Below the pieces are notes generated by a model, which saw only the letters and a list, made by a program, of their open reading frames with translations, had not been told where the DNA came from and did not search any database. A DNA stretch of 64,000 nt from Datura wrightii (taxonomy: Eukaryota; Streptophyta; Magnoliopsida; Solanales; Solanaceae): assembly GCA_035772735.1 (NCBI GenBank), contig JASDFA010000007.1:72268501-72332500 (forward strand), read 5' to 3'. Positions 58,903 to 64,000 of this stretch are shown piece after piece (position 1 is the first letter of the stretch; each line of letters starts with the position of its first letter). A program made the position numbers and the translations under genes.

Positions 58903-58959
58903 GAAGAAGAAGAGTTTAAAATTATAGCCTGTAAGTATGAAGGAAGAAGGGATTTATAC

Positions 58960-59135
58960 CTCTTGAAGAAGAAAGAAAGGGGAGCAATGCAGAAGGTGGC
59001 AAAAATAGGCTTGTAAGCTGACTGAAACAAAGGATTCATGCCACCATCCATCACTAACGTTGATATTATTATCATTATAGCAAACCCAAATTGCACAATC
59101 ACCATTGCAACAAAAACCAATAATTCCTTCCCCAT
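58960..59135 (-). pseudogene. WAT1-related transporter exon 1, unit 2
   Basis: MGKELLVFVAMVIVQFGFAI start at 59135; reads AYKPIFATFCIAPLSFFFKR to the exon end GAG|GTATAA. Open throughout. Confidence 0.75.
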
Positions 59136-59282
59136 TTTAATTCTATCAATCACCCAAATTAAACACTTCAATGGAGAATATATATCAGCAACGTACTTTT
59201 TAAGTCTCTTCAAATAGGAACTTAGTATTTATAGGAAGAGAGGAGAAGTGATTTTGGTGTTTGATGATAGGCACATATATGG

Positions 59283-59285
<3 letters not shown>

Positions 59286-59351
<66 letters not shown>
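59286..59351. repeat. (AT)n microsatellite, unit 2
   Basis: About 66 bases of alternating TA, the longest of the four. Confidence 0.95.
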
Positions 59352-59353
<2 letters not shown>

Positions 59354-59752
59354 ATATCCATATGTGTGGTCACCTACCAAGAGAAGAACACACACATGTG
59401 CATATTGTACGTTTGTTATCATAAAAATTAATGTTTGATAAGTGATTTAAATTATTTCCTAAAAACAACACATGTATGTGTAAATATTTTAATGTTTAAT
59501 CTTGTTGTATTTATGATTTATTGAGCATTTCCTTCTAACCAAAAGATAAATGTTTGAGCTATCTTATCTTGGATTGTCCCCGTAGATAATAATTCACTTT
59601 TTCTGTTCTAAGTTCAATACTAATCCAACTACAGTTAAAGATTGAGAAAATTAATTTTGTATTTTTTTTAATGCATCAATCAACAAATTAGTTAGTCTTT
59701 AACTAACTGAAATGAAATATATAATTTTACTTCACAATTTTTCATTTGACAG

Positions 59753-59940
59753 TGTCTTATTCAGTTCTATTCTCACAGAGGATCTATTCTTTTGGTAGTG
59801 GAAACAATGGGACTTCTTACCACATATTAACCAGCAGTTTCAACCCAACTCAAAGAACCATAAACAAGAAAACTACTAGCAATGAACCTTCTATCTTTAG
59901 CTTTTACCAATTGAATCTCATACATATTGATGATGAATAA
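59753..59940 (+). other. Conserved exon-like 64-codon frame, unit 2
   Basis: Same as unit 1 with few changes; acceptor-like GACAG ends 59752. Confidence 0.4.
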
Positions 59941-60805
59941 ATGTCATTATCGTTCATACATTTAGCTTCAACATTAACATGTAAAGCAACAACTACATAA
60001 GGTGTTAAACCTTGTCACTAGTACAACTAAATCATTAGATATATATCAAAAATTTACCGAAATATTTAGACCCTAAATCGAAAATTGTTTCCAGAAAACT
60101 ACAAATTTCATGCCACAAAGGAAATATGAAAAAAGTAGTAGTAACATAAGCTTGATACACTAAAGCTTCCACAATTGATAATTTCTTTAATCTCTTGAAA
60201 AGTATGTGAAAACTTATTCTCTACATGTAAAATAACTAGTCTTTGTGGAATTTTCACAAACACTTTAACTACATAATACTCAATGCAAAAAAGTTTGTCA
60301 ATTGTTCTTGCCGATGATAAGAGTTTCAAGTAACAAGATGAAAATAATATACTACATTCAAGTATACATGGAAACAAAGGTAGAACCTTACCTGATCAAT
60401 ATGATCAATAGACAGGTTAACCAAGGCCGCTCATTTTCTACCGGTCAAGGCTATAGATTCCCATTCATAAAACTTCATAAATCATAAATAGATTTAAACT
60501 CAAGTTTTGGTACTTGGTAATCAGATTACTTTGACGAGAAAGTCTAGAGAGTGCACAAGATGAATAATATCTTGAAACCTACATGAAAACAGAAATGGAT
60601 AATGATTAAAAACAGTCATAGAAATTTTTAAGAAATGTAAATCATCTCATTAAGGATAAAATAAAAATTTCAAAGTTGAATTATTTCTAAATATGGTGTG
60701 GTGCTATTTTATTGGGACAATTTTAAAAAGTTGAATTACTTCTGCTTCATGCCTCAAACTAGCTATGTTTTATTCTTACGTCCACTCTTATATTTTTGGG
60801 CAGGC

Positions 60806-60865
60806 TGTCCTGGTATGTTCAACATGAGAGATAGAGCAAAGTGGGATCCATGGAAGGCTGTTGAA
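60806..60865 (+). pseudogene. Acyl-CoA-binding-protein-like exon, unit 3
   Basis: Same core; downstream donor changed to GTACGTATG. Confidence 0.78.
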
Positions 60866-60922
60866 GAAGAAGAAGAGTTTAAAATTATAGCCTGTACGTA
60901 TGAAGGAAGAAGGGATATATAC

Positions 60923-61098
60923 CTCTTGAAGAAGAAAGAAAGAGGAACAATGCAGAAGGTGGCAAAAATAGGCTTGTAAGCTTACTGAAACAAAGGATTC
61001 ATGCCTCCATCCATCACTAACGTTGATATTATTATCATTATAGTAAACCCAAATTGCACAATCACCATTGCAACAAAAACCAATAATTCCTTCCCCAT
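60923..61098 (-). pseudogene. WAT1-related transporter exon 1, unit 3 (internal stop)
   Basis: ATG at 61098. Reads as unit 2 to MNPLFQ, then TAA (60982-60984 region) where other units have a serine codon (TCA), so this copy cannot encode the second helix. TATA box reads TATATA. Confidence 0.75.
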
Positions 61099-61247
61099 TT
61101 TAATTCTATCAATCACCCAAATTAAACACTTCAATGGAGAATATATATCAGCAACGTACTTTTTAAGTCTCTTCAAATAGGAACTTAGTATATATAGGAA
61201 GAGAGGAGAAGTGATTTTGGTGTTTGATGATAGGCGTATATATGGAA

Positions 61248-61271
61248 CTATATATATATATATATATATAG
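61248..61271. repeat. (AT)n microsatellite, unit 3
   Basis: About 24 bases of alternating TA. Confidence 0.9.
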
Positions 61272-61671
61272 GATATCCATATGTGTGGTCACCTACCAAG
61301 AGAAGAACACACACATGTGCGTATTGTACGTTTGTCATCATAAAAATTAATGTTTGATAAGTGATTTAAATTATTTCCTAAAAACAACACATGTATGTGT
61401 AAATATTTTAATGTTTAATCTTGTTGTATTTATGATTTATTGAGCATTTCCTTCTAACCAAAAGATAAATGTTTGAGCTATCTTATCTTGGATTTTCCCC
61501 GTAGATAATAATTCACTTTTTCTGTTCTAAGTTCAATACTAATCCAACTACAGTTAAAGATTGAGAAAATTAATTTTGTATTTTTTTTAATGCATCAATC
61601 AACAAATTAGTTAGTCTTTAACTAAGTGAAAAGAAATATATAATTTTACTTCACAATTTTTCATTTGACAG

Positions 61672-61859
61672 TGTCTTATTCAGTTCTATTCTCACAGAGG
61701 ATCTATTCTTTTGGTAGTGTCAACAATGGGACTTCTTACCACATATTAACCAGCAGTTTCAACCCAACTCAAAGAACCATAAACAAGAAAACTACTAGCA
61801 ATGAACCTTCTATCTTTAGCTTCTACCAATTGAATCTCATACATATTGATGATGAATAA
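61672..61859 (+). other. Conserved exon-like 64-codon frame, unit 3
   Basis: Open as in the other units; one glycine changed to valine (GSVNNG). Confidence 0.4.
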
Positions 61860-62724
61860 ATGTCATTATCGTTCATACATTTAGCTTCAACATTAACATG
61901 TAAAGAAACAACTACATAAGGTGTTAAACCTAGTCACTAGTACAACTAAATCATTAGATATATATCAAAAATTTACCGAAATATTTAGACCCTAAATCCA
62001 AAATTGTTTCCAGAAAACTACAAATTTCATGCCACAAAGGAAATATGAAAAAAGTAGTAGTAACATGTGCTTGATACACTAAATCTTCCACAATTAATAA
62101 TTTCTTTAATCTCTTGAAAAGTATGTGAAAACTTATTCTCTACATGTAAAATAACTAGTCTTTGTGGAATTTTCACAAACACTTTAACTACATAATACTC
62201 AATGCAAAAACGTTTGTCAATTGTTCTTGCCGATGATAAGAGTTTCAAGTAACAAGATGAAAATAATATACTACATTCAAGTATACATGGAAACAAAGGT
62301 AGAACCTTACCTGATCAATATGATCAATAGACAGGTTAACCAAGGCCGCTCATTTTCTACCGGTCAAGACCATAGATTCCCATTCATAAAACTTCATAAA
62401 TCATAAGTAGATTTAAACTCAAGTTTTTGTACTTGGTAATCAAATTACTTTGACGAGAAAGTCTAGAGAGTGCACAAGATGAATAATATCATGAAACCTA
62501 CATGAAAAGAGAAATGGATAATGATTAAAAACAGTCATAGAAATTTTTAAGATATGTAAATCATCTCATTAAGGATAAAATAAAAATTTCAAAGTTGAAT
62601 TATTTCTAAATATGGTGTGGTTTTATTTTATTGGGACAATTTTAAAAAGTTGAATTACTTCTGCTTCATGCCTCAAACTAGCTATGTTTTATTCTTATGT
62701 CCACTCTTATATTTTTGGGCAGGC

Positions 62725-62784
62725 TGTCCTGGTATGTTCAACATGAGAGATAGAGCAAAGTGGGATCCATGGAAGGCTGTTGAA
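62725..62784 (+). pseudogene. Acyl-CoA-binding-protein-like exon, unit 4
   Basis: Same core; donor GTACGTATG as in unit 3. Confidence 0.78.
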
Positions 62785-62841
62785 GAAGAAGAAGAGTTTA
62801 AAATTATAGCCTGTACGTATGAAGGAAGAAGGGATATATAC

Positions 62842-63017
62842 CTCTTGAAGAAGAAAGAAAGAGGAACAATGCAGAAGGTGGCAAAAATAGGCTTGTAAGC
62901 TGACTGAAACAAAGGATTCATGCCACCATCCATCACTAACGTTGATATTATTATCATTATAGCAAACCCAAATTGCACAATCACCATTGCAACAAAAACC
63001 AATAATTCCTTCCTCAT
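62842..63017 (-). pseudogene. WAT1-related transporter exon 1, unit 4
   Basis: ATG at 63017; second residue arginine (MRKELLV) instead of glycine; open to the exon end. Confidence 0.75.
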
Positions 63018-63164
63018 TTTAATTCTATCAATCACCCAAATTAAACACTTCAATGGAGAATATATATCAGCAACGTACTTTTTAAGTCTCTTCAAATAAG
63101 AACTTAGTATTTATAGGAAGAGAGGAGAAGTGATTTTGGTGTTTGATGATAGGCGCATATATGG

Positions 63165-63167
<3 letters not shown>

Positions 63168-63225
<58 letters not shown>
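63168..63225. repeat. (AT)n microsatellite, unit 4
   Basis: About 58 bases of alternating TA. Confidence 0.95.
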
Positions 63226-63227
<2 letters not shown>

Positions 63228-63626
63228 ATATCCATATGTGTGGTCACCTACCAAGAGAAGAACACACACATGTGCATATTGTACGTTTGTCATCATAAAA
63301 ATTAATGTTTGAGAAGTGATTTAAATTATTTCCTAAAAACAACACATGTATGTGTAAATATTTTAATGTTTAATCTTGTTGTATTTATGATTTATTGAGC
63401 ATTTCCTTCTAACCAAAAGATAAATGTTTGAGCTATCTTATCTTGGATTGTCCCCGTAGATAATAATTCACTTTTTCTGTTCTAAGTTCAATACTAATCC
63501 AACTACAGTTAAAGATTGACAAAATTAATTTTGTATTTTTTTTAATGCATCAATCAACAAATTAGTTAGTCTTTAACTAAGTGAAAAGAAATATATAATT
63601 TTACTTCACAATTTTTCATTTGACAG

Positions 63627-63814
63627 TGTCTTATTCAGTTCTATTCTCACAGAGGATCTATTCTTTTGGTAGTGGCAACAATGGGACTTCTTACCACATA
63701 TTAACCAGCAGTTTCAACCCAACTCAAAGAACCATAAACAAGAAAACTACTAGCAATGAACCTTCTATCTTTAGCTTCTACCAATTGAATCTCATACATA
63801 TTGATGATGAATAA
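63627..63814 (+). other. Conserved exon-like 64-codon frame, unit 4
   Basis: Same as unit 2 apart from rare changes. Confidence 0.4.
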
Positions 63815-64000
63815 ATGTCATTATCGTTCATACATTTAGCTTCAACATTAACATGTAAAGCAACAACTACATAAGGTGTTAAACCTAGTCACTAGTACAA
63901 CTAAAGCATTAGATATATATCCAAAATTTACCGAAATATTTAGACCCTAAATCAAAAATTGTATCAAGAAAACTACAAATTTCATGCCACAAAGGAAATA

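Larger units (their letters stand above)
56597..64000. repeat. Tandem array of ~1.91-1.96 kb units (three complete, one partial)
   Basis: The string ACTTCATAAATCAT marks unit starts at 56597, 58509, 60472 and 62391, giving periods of 1912, 1963 and 1919 bp. The difference is mostly (AT)n length. Units are nearly identical (a few percent differences by eye), so the duplication is recent. Each unit contains in order: an acyl-CoA-binding-protein-like exon (+), WAT1-like exon 1 with TATA box (-), an (AT)n tract, a 64-codon exon-like frame (+), and about 550 bp without recognised content. The array passes the window end. Confidence 0.93.

Noticed and set aside
59286..59351. (AT)n tract as a promoter of its own
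   Set aside because: Length varies from about 22 to 66 bases between units and a proper TATAAATA with leader lies nearby; it is a microsatellite.

Overview
The window is repeat-dense, AT-rich plant nuclear DNA. No complete, intact host gene was found. Several signs point to a flowering plant, probably Solanaceae (an inference from the style of the Ty3/gypsy LTRs, the CACTA genes and the captured gene fragments): tRNA-Asp primed Athila elements, tRNA-iMet primed chromodomain gypsy elements with 2.2-2.3 kb LTRs, and En/Spm (CACTA) genes of the Ptta and TNP2 types.

The layout reads as nested insertions. On the left, A1 (1-8391, +) is an Athila-type element that has lost its RT-RNaseH-IN segment. 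It sits inside D (8392-14942, -), another pol-deleted Athila relative. D appears to sit inside LTR E (14943-16981, -), which abuts an env-like Athila fragment F (16982-17601, -). A chromovirus-like gypsy element C (17602-22627, +) enters F and is cut in its RT by a CACTA transposon T, first seen at 22628. Within T, gypsy element B (24036-46710, -, TSD GTTAC) was inserted. Within the 5' LTR of B lies A2 (32110-44977, +, TSD GAAGG), a structurally full-length Athila element with LTRs about 2% different by eye. T resumes at 46711 with a Ptta-type gene, a leucine-rich-repeat gene fragment, a probable solo gypsy LTR (G) and a TNP2-type transposase gene, all broken.

From 56597 to the window end runs a tandem array of units of about 1.91-1.96 kb (three complete, one partial). 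Each unit carries an exon-like acyl-CoA-binding-protein fragment (+), and on the opposite strand 25-60 bp away the TATA box, leader and first exon of a WAT1-related (EamA) transporter. Each also carries an (AT)n tract and a conserved 64-codon exon-like frame.

The most interesting signals are non-coding. The Athila elements keep, between pol and env, (i) a hairpin with a fixed AGGCAA loop whose stem differs by compensating changes between families, (ii) long inverted-repeat arrays also found in U3 of their own LTRs, and (iii) a conserved GTATGT...GACAG intron-like segment ending 2-5 nt before the env-like ATG. Together these look like a separate env transcription unit with a duplicated U3 promoter/enhancer. 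Element B has a 50-bp minisatellite in its LTR whose palindromes alternate between two self-complementary versions.
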